A stretch of 50,788 nt of DNA from Actinomycetota bacterium. GTDB taxonomy: Bacteria > Actinomycetota > Acidimicrobiia > Acidimicrobiales > MedAcidi-G1. The notes below the pieces were generated by a model. It was not told where the DNA came from, searched no databases, and worked only from the letters and a program-made list of their open reading frames with translations. Below, piece by piece: positions 33,986 to 42,310 of this stretch. Location of the stretch: NCBI GenBank assembly GCA_902634555.1, contig CACPKO010000008.1, positions 1-50,788 of the forward strand. The letters run 5' to 3'. The translations under genes and the position numbers were made by a program. Numbering within the stretch: position 1 is the first letter of the stretch; every line of letters starts with the position of its first letter.

Positions 33986-35571
33986 GAAGAACTTTTAGAG
34001 GCCACCCATTCGCTACGGGCTTTGCCATCTCGGATCTCTTGTCGTCGTTGAGTAACAAAAGCATCTAATTCTTCAGTTATGGCTCCATCTAACGCCGGAG
34101 GTTCGTAGTTGTTGAGCATCTCTTTCCAAACAAGGTTTGCTCGTTGGCCAGCGTCAGTGCTTCCTTCATCTTTCCATTTTTCGTAACTGTCTGTATGAAA
34201 AACCTTTGGCTGGAAAAAAGCATCTTTGTAATGTCTCATGGTGTGGGCCGTTCCCAGAAAATGATTACCTGGCCCAGCTTCTTCGTAAGCATCCCAAGCA
34301 AATTCTTCTTCAGAAAGATCAAGGCCCTTTGAGAATTTTGTTAATGCTCCAAGAGTTTCTACATCAAGAATGAACTTCTCATATCCAGATGTCAATCCGC
34401 CTTCTTGCCATCCTGCTGCATGAAGAATGAAGTTCGTGCAAGCTTGAACTGTAGGCCAAACAGTTCCGGCAGATTCATACCCAGCCTGTCCATCTGGCAC
34501 ACGCGATGCGGTGTAATTGCCTCCTGAACGGAAAGGAAGCCCATAGTAACGAGCCATTTGAGCGCAGGCATAAAGAGCCAAATTGCTTTCTGGGCTACCA
34601 AAAGCAGGAGCTCCAGTTTTCATATCAACATTTGGTAAGAACGGCCCCTGTATGCAAGGGGTTCCAGGATTTAGCATTTGGGCGTAAGCGATAGCAAAAA
34701 GTGATTCAGCGTTTTGTTGAGCTATAGAAGCAGCGATCGTGCTTGGGGACATAGCACCAACGATGATGAATGGAGCCAAAATCATGGCCTGTTTGGCTTC
34801 CGCGTAAACCTCTAGAGCGCTCAGCATTCGTTCATCCATGCGCATAGGAGAAGAAATACTTACGATAGAAAGCGCTGCTGGGTTTTCCCGAATAGCTTCA
34901 GCGCCGAAAATGATTTCACTCATAGTCACTGTGTCACGGGCATTATCAGGATGTATGACGTTCCCCATATAGGCCTTGTCATTTAACGTGATATGAGCGA
35001 GCAGCATGTCAAGATGTCGTTCACCTAAGTCAACATCATTTGGTTCAACTAGAACGCCACCAGCGTGATGCAATTCCGGGGTCATATACGTAAGTTTCGC
35101 GAAATTATGAAAGTCCTCTAACGTTGCTGGGCGACGTCCTTTATCTAAATCAAAGGCAAATGCCGGCCCATAAACCGGAGCGAAAATTATTTGATTTCCA
35201 CCTACTGTTAAATTGTTCAGCGGGTTACGAGCCAACTGTGTGAAAGTGCGTGGAGCCATATTTACGAAATGCATGAGCGTGTCTTCATCAATCCACGCCA
35301 TCTCACCTTCAACTTTCACTCCGTTAGCTTTCAAATTCTCAAGAGCAGGTGGATGATCTATGAGGAGCATTCCTGTTTCGCTAAGGAGGCGCATTGATGC
35401 TTTATGAATGGTTTCAATATCTTCACTTTTTAAGATTTCAACAGGATCTAAATCGTAAGTTAAAGGCTTTACACCTTCAAAAGATAAGACAGGCTCGTCT
35501 CGTCTCCGCCTAGTGGAGCGACGTTTACGAGTTGAAGATCCAATTACTTCAGAGTTCTTTTCATGTTCCAT
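33982..35571 (-). CDS. Trimethylamine methyltransferase (MttB)-family protein, non-pyrrolysine
   Basis: This 529-residue protein belongs to the MttB superfamily, with an Arg-rich N-terminus (RKRRSTRRRRDE, 15-26) and then TGMLLIDHPPAL, GGNQIIFAPVYGPAF, GAMSPSTIAASIAQQNAE and GNHFLGTAHTMRHY near the end. The frame has no internal TAG, so it is the non-pyrrolysine type. Characterised non-Pyl relatives move methyl groups from glycine betaine, proline betaine or carnitine to a corrinoid protein. No corrinoid-protein gene is in the window. Its start abuts the stop of the PEP-swivel gene, so both are probably one transcript. Confidence 0.85.
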   Translation of the reverse strand: MEHEKNSEVIGSSTRKRRSTRRRRDEPVLSFEGVKPLTYDLDPVEILKSEDIETIHKASMRLLSETGMLLIDHPPALENLKANGVKVEGEMAWIDEDTLMHFVNMAPRTFTQLARNPLNNLTVGGNQIIFAPVYGPAFAFDLDKGRRPATLEDFHNFAKLTYMTPELHHAGGVLVEPNDVDLGERHLDMLLAHITLNDKAYMGNVIHPDNARDTVTMSEIIFGAEAIRENPAALSIVSISSPMRMDERMLSALEVYAEAKQAMILAPFIIVGAMSPSTIAASIAQQNAESLFAIAYAQMLNPGTPCIQGPFLPNVDMKTGAPAFGSPESNLALYACAQMARYYGLPFRSGGNYTASRVPDGQAGYESAGTVWPTVQACTNFILHAAGWQEGGLTSGYEKFILDVETLGALTKFSKGLDLSEEEFAWDAYEEAGPGNHFLGTAHTMRHYKDAFFQPKVFHTDSYEKWKDEGSTDAGQRANLVWKEMLNNYEPPALDGAITEELDAFVTQRRQEIRDGKARSEWVASKSSS

Positions 35572-37236
35572 TTAATTACTTTCAGAAAGTTTGGTTTTTA
35601 TGGTTACTGAGTTTCTTAAAGAGTCGATTTCTACTATGTCTCCATCTTTAATGCTCGTCATAACTTTTGCAACACCTATAACGGCAGGGATTTCAAGTTC
35701 TCGAGAAAGCACGGCGGCGTGAGACATCGCTCCACCCTCAGCGGTAATTAATCCACCAACAAGTGTTAGCACTAAGTTGTAGGCAGGAGAAGTGGCTCGA
35801 GTAACAAGAATTTCTCCTGGTTGTAAACGACTCATTGCTTCTTCAGCGTTTTCTGCGACTCGAGCCACACCAATTGTTGTTTTCTCTCCGATGCCTACTC
35901 CGGTTAGGTATTCGCTTGAGTTACTTCCTTGAGTCCCATCCATGCCGAGTTCGTTAATGACAACTTGAACCATACTTACCGTTGTTGCCAGCGGCGCTGG
36001 AAGAGCATCAATTGGGGGAGGGGTTTCCGGAGGTCCAAGTGTTAGTGGCGGGTCAAGAAGCTTTTGTTGAATACGATTCTTTTCTCTTTCACTGATTTCT
36101 TCAGAAGAGGGCCCTGTGTCAGTAGTTAGAAGGCTGGTTATTTCTGTGGCGGTTAAAGAAAAAATATGGGACTCTTCCAGAATCTGAGTGGAGGATTTGA
36201 GGCGTTTACTAATTTCAAGCATCGCTAACCGCAAAAGCCCACAAGGCCATTCAACAGTTATTGGACCATTATCGTCACGTAAATCCATGGCTTCTCGCGC
36301 GTCATGAAGTATTTCATCGAAACGCAAACGTTCATTTGCGGGAACGCGTTCACGAAGTTGAGCGGCGATTTCCAGTGGCTTGTTCGAGTTAGAGATCGAG
36401 TCAGTGGCAGCAAGAATAGTTGTAAGGAGGATTTCGGGCGATTCCTTTAACGTGGGAGAGTCAAGGTCGTATCCGGCATAGAGAACAGATCCATGATTTT
36501 TTAGGTAGACCTCAAGTTCAGCAGAAGCAGCAGGGGATCTTTTCACATCTTCAAGAGTTTCTGGGATTACTTGGTCTTTTTCTAGGAGAGTTTTTATTTT
36601 AAATAACGATTCACGTGGAGTTTTCGTGGAAGGTGATGCGCCAACTAAAGCCTCGAGAACTTCTGGGCCTTCAAAACCCCATCTCTTGCTTTCCAGCAGA
36701 AGCATTCCAAGTGGGCCAAGATCAAAGTTATGGAGTCGAAAATGTTCTTTCATTGAAATGTGGAGGTGGGCGAGAACAGAGTTGAAATGGTTTACTAAAC
36801 CCTCTTCATTTAGAAGTGAAAGATCAATATCTTGGAAATTTAGGTTCGCTGAAGTAAATCGAGGTCTAATTTCTTCATGCCATTCTTGGATCACCGCTCG
36901 CGTCGGAGAGGAAGTCAAAGTTTTTTTAGCTGCTTTAGTGCGTCTCCGAAACTCCGGATGTATACGTGTAAGAATTTTAAGGAGAAAAGTTGGCGGAGGT
37001 TTAGAGGACGGACGATCTGCTAAAACGAGAGGTCGTAGACGCGAGTACATGAAACCATTCACGAAAGCCACAGACATGGTTTCAGCAGGGATACCGCGAA
37101 GAGGCCAGTGCTCCCTAAAAGCGTTCTCTATTGACTGATGCATCAAAGATTGCATGATTGGTGTAGTTCCACCAGGGAAATGCGATCGATCAAGACTCCA
37201 TTGCCCTGGTCCTGGGATCTCAAACTCAACATCCAT
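35572..37236 (-). CDS. PEP-utilizing swivelling-domain protein lacking ATP-grasp
   Basis: This 554-residue protein ends in the phosphohistidine swivel domain of PEP-utilising enzymes: GEILVTRATSPAY, then GGAMSHAAVLSREL with the predicted phospho-His506, and IPAVIGVA. The helical body (about 1-470) starts PGPGQWSLDRSHFPGG, like the substrate-binding region of rifampin phosphotransferase-type enzymes. The N-terminal ATP-grasp domain that makes the phosphohistidine is absent, and no ATP-grasp gene is in the window. It lies directly upstream of the MttB-like gene. It may work with a separate kinase subunit, or act in an unknown phosphotransfer. Confidence 0.75.
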   Translation of the reverse strand: MDVEFEIPGPGQWSLDRSHFPGGTTPIMQSLMHQSIENAFREHWPLRGIPAETMSVAFVNGFMYSRLRPLVLADRPSSKPPPTFLLKILTRIHPEFRRRTKAAKKTLTSSPTRAVIQEWHEEIRPRFTSANLNFQDIDLSLLNEEGLVNHFNSVLAHLHISMKEHFRLHNFDLGPLGMLLLESKRWGFEGPEVLEALVGASPSTKTPRESLFKIKTLLEKDQVIPETLEDVKRSPAASAELEVYLKNHGSVLYAGYDLDSPTLKESPEILLTTILAATDSISNSNKPLEIAAQLRERVPANERLRFDEILHDAREAMDLRDDNGPITVEWPCGLLRLAMLEISKRLKSSTQILEESHIFSLTATEITSLLTTDTGPSSEEISEREKNRIQQKLLDPPLTLGPPETPPPIDALPAPLATTVSMVQVVINELGMDGTQGSNSSEYLTGVGIGEKTTIGVARVAENAEEAMSRLQPGEILVTRATSPAYNLVLTLVGGLITAEGGAMSHAAVLSRELEIPAVIGVAKVMTSIKDGDIVEIDSLRNSVTIKTKLSESN

Positions 37237-37288
37237 TTTTACAACCTAGAACACACAGATGGTGAAGACGAGTCCGAGTTGGGTAAGT

Positions 37289-37312
37289 CCATCTAAATTT
37301 GGATGGTTTTTT
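37289..37312. terminator. Near-palindrome followed by T-run
   Basis: CCATCTAAATTTGGATGG (37289-37306) is a nearly perfect palindrome with one wobble, followed by T6 on the + strand. It lies just past the 3' end of the minus-strand spermidine-synthase-like gene and upstream of the PEP-swivel gene. In the minus orientation it is preceded by A6 rather than followed by U, so it would terminate plus-strand (antisense) transcription best. Confidence 0.45.
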
Positions 37313-37321
37313 GGATCAGAG

Positions 37322-39331
37322 TTAAGCAGGAATTGTTTGTTGCGATTTTCGTGTAGCGAACAAGGCAATCAAATAGGCGCCAGCAACAATGAACAATAAA
37401 GAACGGTAACCCATCAAAAGTGCCATGTACTCTAAAAGGCCACCAACTACTGCTCCTAATAAATTAGCTCCGAAAGCGGTAGTTGATTCTTTCTCGTCAC
37501 GGAATCGATCAGCAAATATAAGGTTTGCGATGAAAACTGGAAGGAAAGCAATACCGCCGCCGACAAATAGGCGGAGAGTGGGTCCAAGTGAAAGAAGCCA
37601 AGACGCTGGAACCAGCCAATTTAAGACGAGAGACAAAGCTAAAAATCCATAAAGCAAATTTTGGCTCTTGAATTTGACTCGACGACTCACTTCAACTGCA
37701 GCAAGAACAGAGCCAAGAAGACTTACAAAAACTAAAGCGTTAACAAACCATGTGGTTCCAAAAAGTAAAGCAAATTGAACAACATTTTTTGTTTCTAAAA
37801 GAAGGAAAGCTAATCCCATGAAGAAAACATCGGTTTGACGGCGAATACCTTTTAGGGGGCCAGCTACCATTCGGACGGCCAGTGCGGAAACTGCCAGTAT
37901 CAGGCCAATAGTTAGTAAATAAAAACTAGGAATGTGAGCAGTTCTCAAGTAGGGAAATGGATGGTCATCGGAAACTGGGTCAGGAACATTGGAAGAAGCC
38001 ATCCAGAGCGCCCCTTCGGGTTCACCTGCAGAACAATCAATGGAAGAAGCGTTATCTGTAGCTACCAAGATTGAAAAGTGGTCTGCATCTTCAAAATCGA
38101 CCACACAAGGTGGTTCATCAAATTCTTGATCAAGAGTGGAGGCGTAACGATCCACTAGCCATCTTTCACGCATGAAGTTGTACATTCCAAAAACCCCACC
38201 GGGGCGAAGGTGCTCGTTGTAAGAAGCAAGAGCTTCTTCAGTGAAGAGATAACTTTCAAGGCGTACAGACCCCTGTCCTAAGACAACCGTTAGCGAGTCA
38301 GGCAACGCGAGAAGGATCATGTCCCATTGACGGTCAGTGCGTTCTAGGAAAGCTCGCCCATCATTGATGTGGGTAAAGACTCTAGGGTCGGCATACGGGT
38401 CATCTGGGTGGTTCTTGCTGGCGATTTCATGAATTAATGGATCTATTTCAACTGCATCAACTCGGTTCGCTCCACGCGCTAGTGCTTCTGAAACGTCGTT
38501 TCCTGATCCGGCACCAATGATTAAGACGTCACCAGGGGAGTCGGCAGTGCGAACGTCATGAACGAACGAATATGGACTAACTACTCCAACTGGAAACTGC
38601 TTCCAAGTTCCTACGTCATTGATGCTCATGTCAATGCCGCCTACTTCATTGTCTTCCCAGGACAGGGCGTAGTAGGGAGACCAAGCCTTATCTTCGCCAA
38701 TGGATTCCTCAGCTAACACTCCAAAGAGAAGGCCAACTGCGACAAGACGCACCAATAAAGCTTTTTTATCAGAGTCATGTAGGAGTCCAAGGAAGAGTAA
38801 GCCAGCCACCACACCCCAAATGATTGGGGGAGCACCTAGGAAGGAAAGAACAGAAAATCCAATGACTCCAGAGATGGAACCAATGAGGTCCCACCGGTAA
38901 GCCTCTAGGGGTTCAAGCTTTGCAAAGCTTCGCGCTACTCCATCGGCGATGCAGGCGATGATTGCGGCGGCAACAATAAAAATCACGGTAAGTATCAACC
39001 ACCGTGGTGGACCTACTGGTCTTTGATCAGCGAAGAAAATGAGATCGCTTCCTCCAACTTCAACATTTACGCCTGCGAGTCGGATGAATAGAACAAATAA
39101 TGCTAAAGCAACAGGGGCTAAAGGAAATAATGAACGTTCGAATCGGCCGGCCCATAAAAATCCAAGGCCGATTCCCAGGAAACTTCCCACTAAGACGAAG
39201 TTTGAGAAATAAGCAAGGTAGATGACGTTGGCTCCTAGCCAACGGATTAAAGCTAGTTCAACGAAAAGTAACAGAAAGGCAGATAAGGCAAGACGAGTCT
39301 GTATCGCTCGAATGCTGTTTGAATCGTTCAT
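37322..39331 (-). CDS. Membrane protein with spermidine synthase-like methyltransferase-fold domain
   Basis: The ATG at 39331 (MNDSNSIRAIQTRLALS) gives 669 residues; a GTG at 39358 is possible. It has an N-terminal set of about six hydrophobic helices, a central soluble spermidine-synthase-like Rossmann domain, and about six more C-terminal helices. The soluble part shows VLIIGAGSGNDVSEAL, DAVEIDPLIHEIA, INDGRAFLERTDRQWDMIL and RPGGVFGMYNF. Such TM-SpdSyn fusions are widespread, but polyamine activity is mostly unproven. No speD or speA is nearby. It is transcribed alone. Confidence 0.85.
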   Translation of the reverse strand: MNDSNSIRAIQTRLALSAFLLLFVELALIRWLGANVIYLAYFSNFVLVGSFLGIGLGFLWAGRFERSLFPLAPVALALFVLFIRLAGVNVEVGGSDLIFFADQRPVGPPRWLILTVIFIVAAAIIACIADGVARSFAKLEPLEAYRWDLIGSISGVIGFSVLSFLGAPPIIWGVVAGLLFLGLLHDSDKKALLVRLVAVGLLFGVLAEESIGEDKAWSPYYALSWEDNEVGGIDMSINDVGTWKQFPVGVVSPYSFVHDVRTADSPGDVLIIGAGSGNDVSEALARGANRVDAVEIDPLIHEIASKNHPDDPYADPRVFTHINDGRAFLERTDRQWDMILLALPDSLTVVLGQGSVRLESYLFTEEALASYNEHLRPGGVFGMYNFMRERWLVDRYASTLDQEFDEPPCVVDFEDADHFSILVATDNASSIDCSAGEPEGALWMASSNVPDPVSDDHPFPYLRTAHIPSFYLLTIGLILAVSALAVRMVAGPLKGIRRQTDVFFMGLAFLLLETKNVVQFALLFGTTWFVNALVFVSLLGSVLAAVEVSRRVKFKSQNLLYGFLALSLVLNWLVPASWLLSLGPTLRLFVGGGIAFLPVFIANLIFADRFRDEKESTTAFGANLLGAVVGGLLEYMALLMGYRSLLFIVAGAYLIALFATRKSQQTIPA

Positions 39332-39442
39332 TAGACTAAGAGCGTAGCGACTAGCCACAGGTATATCAGTCTTTATAGTCTTTATTGCCGTTAGTCTCTC
39401 AAGGCGGAGGCAACACTATTTATCACAAGAGGTATTAAGTAA

Positions 39443-40570
39443 GTGCGAATCGTCGTAGTTCAAGAACAACTAGAGGGTGAGTGTCGTGTAGCTTCCACCC
39501 CAGAAGTCGTTGAAGAATTCGTCGCGCAAGGTAACGAAGTTTCTGTCCAGAGCGGAGCAGGTGCACTTGCAGGATTTGATGATGAAGAGTACCGGACAGC
39601 CGGGGCAACAATCGCTCCAGATGTTTCTTCTGCTATCGGTAGCGAAGGAATTGTCCTGACAATACATGGATTGTTGGAAACCGATCTCACCTCTCTTACT
39701 TCCCAACACGTAGTTCTCGGTCTTCTGGATCCTCTCTGGGACCCAGAACATTCAAATAAATTGACTAAAACTGGTGCTTCAGTTTTTTCTTTAGATCTCG
39801 TACCAAGAAGTACACGAGCGCAAGCTGTAGATGTTCTGTCGTCAATGGCAACTGTTGTTGGATTTCAAGCAGTTCTTATGGCAGCGGAAAGAATGCCGAA
39901 ACTGTTCCCTCTTTTAATAACTGCGGCAGGAACGATCCCTCCGGCAAGAGTGGTGGTTCTCGGAGCTGGAGTTGCCGGTTTGCAAGCGATGGCTATTGCT
40001 CGACGGTTAGGTGCCAATGTTGAGGGATTCGACATAAGGCCAGAAGCTCTAGAACAGATACGTTCTCTCGGAGCTAAATCTATAGATCTTCCAGAAGGTG
40101 AAGAAGGGGAGACCCCTCCTCAACGCGATGAGCGAATACAAAAAGACATGATTCCCTATTTGGCGGAAGCGGACCTCGTTATTACTGCTGCTCAGATACC
40201 TGGTGCTAAGAGCCCAATTTTGGTTACACAAGAAATGGTGGAAGCCATGAAACCAGGCTCACTGCTTGTTGATCTTTCTATTCAACGAGGGGGCAATTGC
40301 TTCCTTAGTCAAATGGACACTGAAGTTATGCATCAAAGAGTGACAATTCTTGCGCCAAGTAATCTCGCTTCGGATATGGCACTATCGGCTTCTCGCATGT
40401 TTGCTAATAATCTTTCAAACTTAGTGCAACTCATTACCGACGAAGGAAAGATAGTTATCAATCGTGAGGACGAAGTCGTTGAAACAATGTTGGTTGCCCA
40501 CCAAGGCGAAATAGTAAATAACGCCATGATTCAAAAATTCAATACAGAAAATCAGAGGACTGACGCATGA
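39443..40570 (+). CDS. pntAA: NAD(P) transhydrogenase subunit alpha part 1
   Basis: This 375-residue protein is the NAD(H)-binding domain I of the proton-pumping transhydrogenase, related to alanine dehydrogenase. It begins MRIVVVQEQLEGECRVASTP, has the glycine motif VVLGAGVAGLQAMAIARRLGA with the acidic FDIRPE end, and IPGAKSPILVTQEMV. The GTG start is at 39443 after AGAGG. It overlaps pntAB by 4 bp. A split alpha subunit (AA plus AB) is typical of actinobacteria and alphaproteobacteria. Confidence 0.95.
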   Translation: MRIVVVQEQLEGECRVASTPEVVEEFVAQGNEVSVQSGAGALAGFDDEEYRTAGATIAPDVSSAIGSEGIVLTIHGLLETDLTSLTSQHVVLGLLDPLWDPEHSNKLTKTGASVFSLDLVPRSTRAQAVDVLSSMATVVGFQAVLMAAERMPKLFPLLITAAGTIPPARVVVLGAGVAGLQAMAIARRLGANVEGFDIRPEALEQIRSLGAKSIDLPEGEEGETPPQRDERIQKDMIPYLAEADLVITAAQIPGAKSPILVTQEMVEAMKPGSLLVDLSIQRGGNCFLSQMDTEVMHQRVTILAPSNLASDMALSASRMFANNLSNLVQLITDEGKIVINREDEVVETMLVAHQGEIVNNAMIQKFNTENQRTDA

Positions 40571-40857
40571 CCTTACTCATAGCCTTCACTCTCTTCACTT
40601 TGGCAGTTTTTCTTGGTTTAGAACTCATTTCTAAAGTCCCAGCGACTCTGCACACTCCCTTAATGTCTGGCTCAAATGCTATTTCTGGCATAACTCTCAT
40701 CGGGGCTCTAGTTTCTGCTGGAGCGGACCACTCAACCCTTACGACAGTCCTCGGATTTTTTGCTGTAGTGCTAGCAACAATAAATGTGGTTGGAGGATTT
40801 GTAGTCACTAACCGGATGCTTTCAATGTTCACGAAACGTAAGAAGCGTGAATCATGA
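40567..40857 (+). CDS. pntAB: NAD(P) transhydrogenase subunit alpha part 2
   Basis: This 96-residue protein is the short membrane piece of the alpha subunit with three hydrophobic helices (about 2-19, 33-50 and 57-80). Diagnostic sequence is TLHTPLMSGSNAISGIT, present in all PntAB proteins. The 4-bp overlaps with both neighbours ensure stoichiometric synthesis. It contributes part of the proton channel. Confidence 0.95.
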   Translation: MTLLIAFTLFTLAVFLGLELISKVPATLHTPLMSGSNAISGITLIGALVSAGADHSTLTTVLGFFAVVLATINVVGGFVVTNRMLSMFTKRKKRES

Positions 40858-42233
40858 GTAGAGCAAATGTGATTGACCTCGGATATCTAGTAGCTGCAGT
40901 TCTTTTCATCGTGGGGCTCAAAGGCCTAGGACGACCAAGAACCGCGCCTCGAGGAAATCTAATGGGGGCAACCGGAATGCTGATCGCAGTTCTTGTTACC
41001 CTCGTGGACCAATCAATACTCAGCTATCAATTCCTAGCGATCGGATTGGCGATAGGAATAGCGATTGGAGCCCTACTGGCTCTTCGAGTTCAGATGACAT
41101 CAATGCCAGAACTCGTAGCTCTATTCAATGGTTTCGGCGGTGGAGCCTCCGTTTTGGTCGCAGCTTCTTCATTCATAGAAATAAACGAATTAGGAAATTC
41201 AACTGGACAGATAGCGGTAGCCGCCGCAGTCACTTCACTCGTAGGAGCGATGACTCTTTCTGGTTCCATGATCGCTTTTGGAAAACTGCAAGGAAGGCTG
41301 ACATGGAATGGTTTCCGCGGACTTCCAATTGTTCGAATCCTTGTCGCCTTGATTTCACTCGCTTTCGCAGTTCAAATCGGTGGGTTTCAACCCGAAGGCC
41401 AACTCTCACTTTGGTTACTTATCGCCGGAGGGTTCCTGCTTGGCATACTTTGCGCAGTTCCAATTGGCGGAGCGGACATGCCAGTAGTCATAGCTTTATT
41501 GAACGCCCTTTCCGGAGTGGCAGCTTCCACCACAGGATTCGTTCTTGATAACTCACTACTAATAATTGCTGGATCATTGGTAGGGGCGAGCGGTTTAGTG
41601 CTGACGCAAATCATGTGTAAAGCCATGAATCGATCCCTCCTTGACGTTCTATTTGGGGCAGCACCTTCAGCTGTTGATTCCGGAGACGACATTTACGGCG
41701 ACCAGGTCACGTCAACTTCAGCGGAAGAAATCGCCATGCTGTTAGAAATAGCGGAGAGAGTAGTCATAGTTCCTGGCTACGGAATGGCGGTAGCTCAAGC
41801 TCAACACGCAGTCAGAGAACTCATGCAAACCCTGCAAGCATCAGATGTAGAGGTTTCCTTTGGAATACATCCGGTAGCAGGAAGAATGCCTGGGCACATG
41901 AACGTACTTTTGGCAGAAGCAGAAATCGACTATGAACACCTCTTGGATATGGATCAAGTCAATCCGACATTTAAACGCGCCGACGTGACCATAGTCATCG
42001 GAGCAAACGACGTAGTCAATCCCGCTGCACGAAATGATCCGGACTCTCCAATAGCAGGCATGCCGATTCTTGACGTTGATGACTCCCGCACGGTGGTTGT
42101 GGTGAAAAGATCGTTAAGCCCGGGCTTTGCTGGAATAGCAAACCCATTGTTTATCGCGGACAACACCCTCCTTTATTTCAGTGACGCAAGGGAAGGAATT
42201 CTTGAGGTCACAAAAGCTTTAACAGAGTCCTAA
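40854..42233 (+). CDS. pntB: NAD(P) transhydrogenase subunit beta
   Basis: This 459-residue subunit has an N-terminal membrane region of about nine helices (to about residue 265) and a C-terminal NADP(H)-binding domain III. Motifs are FNGFGGGASVLVA in the membrane part, GYGMAVAQAQHAV in the NADP fold, FGIHPVAGRMPGHMNVLLAEA, and VIGANDVVNPAA. With PntAA and PntAB it uses the proton gradient to make NADPH from NADH, which may feed the F420, flavin and thiol reductases in the window. Confidence 0.95.
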   Translation: MSRANVIDLGYLVAAVLFIVGLKGLGRPRTAPRGNLMGATGMLIAVLVTLVDQSILSYQFLAIGLAIGIAIGALLALRVQMTSMPELVALFNGFGGGASVLVAASSFIEINELGNSTGQIAVAAAVTSLVGAMTLSGSMIAFGKLQGRLTWNGFRGLPIVRILVALISLAFAVQIGGFQPEGQLSLWLLIAGGFLLGILCAVPIGGADMPVVIALLNALSGVAASTTGFVLDNSLLIIAGSLVGASGLVLTQIMCKAMNRSLLDVLFGAAPSAVDSGDDIYGDQVTSTSAEEIAMLLEIAERVVIVPGYGMAVAQAQHAVRELMQTLQASDVEVSFGIHPVAGRMPGHMNVLLAEAEIDYEHLLDMDQVNPTFKRADVTIVIGANDVVNPAARNDPDSPIAGMPILDVDDSRTVVVVKRSLSPGFAGIANPLFIADNTLLYFSDAREGILEVTKALTES

Positions 42234-42310
42234 AAATCTAGATATCTACAAGTGGGCTATGAACCCGTTCGGTTGATCCCTTAAAGTGAATTTCAGAGAG
42301 GAAGAAAATC

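Noticed and set aside
33982-35571. Pyrrolysine in the MttB-like gene
   Set aside because: The frame runs full length without any internal TAG, so no amber readthrough is needed. It is the non-Pyl type.
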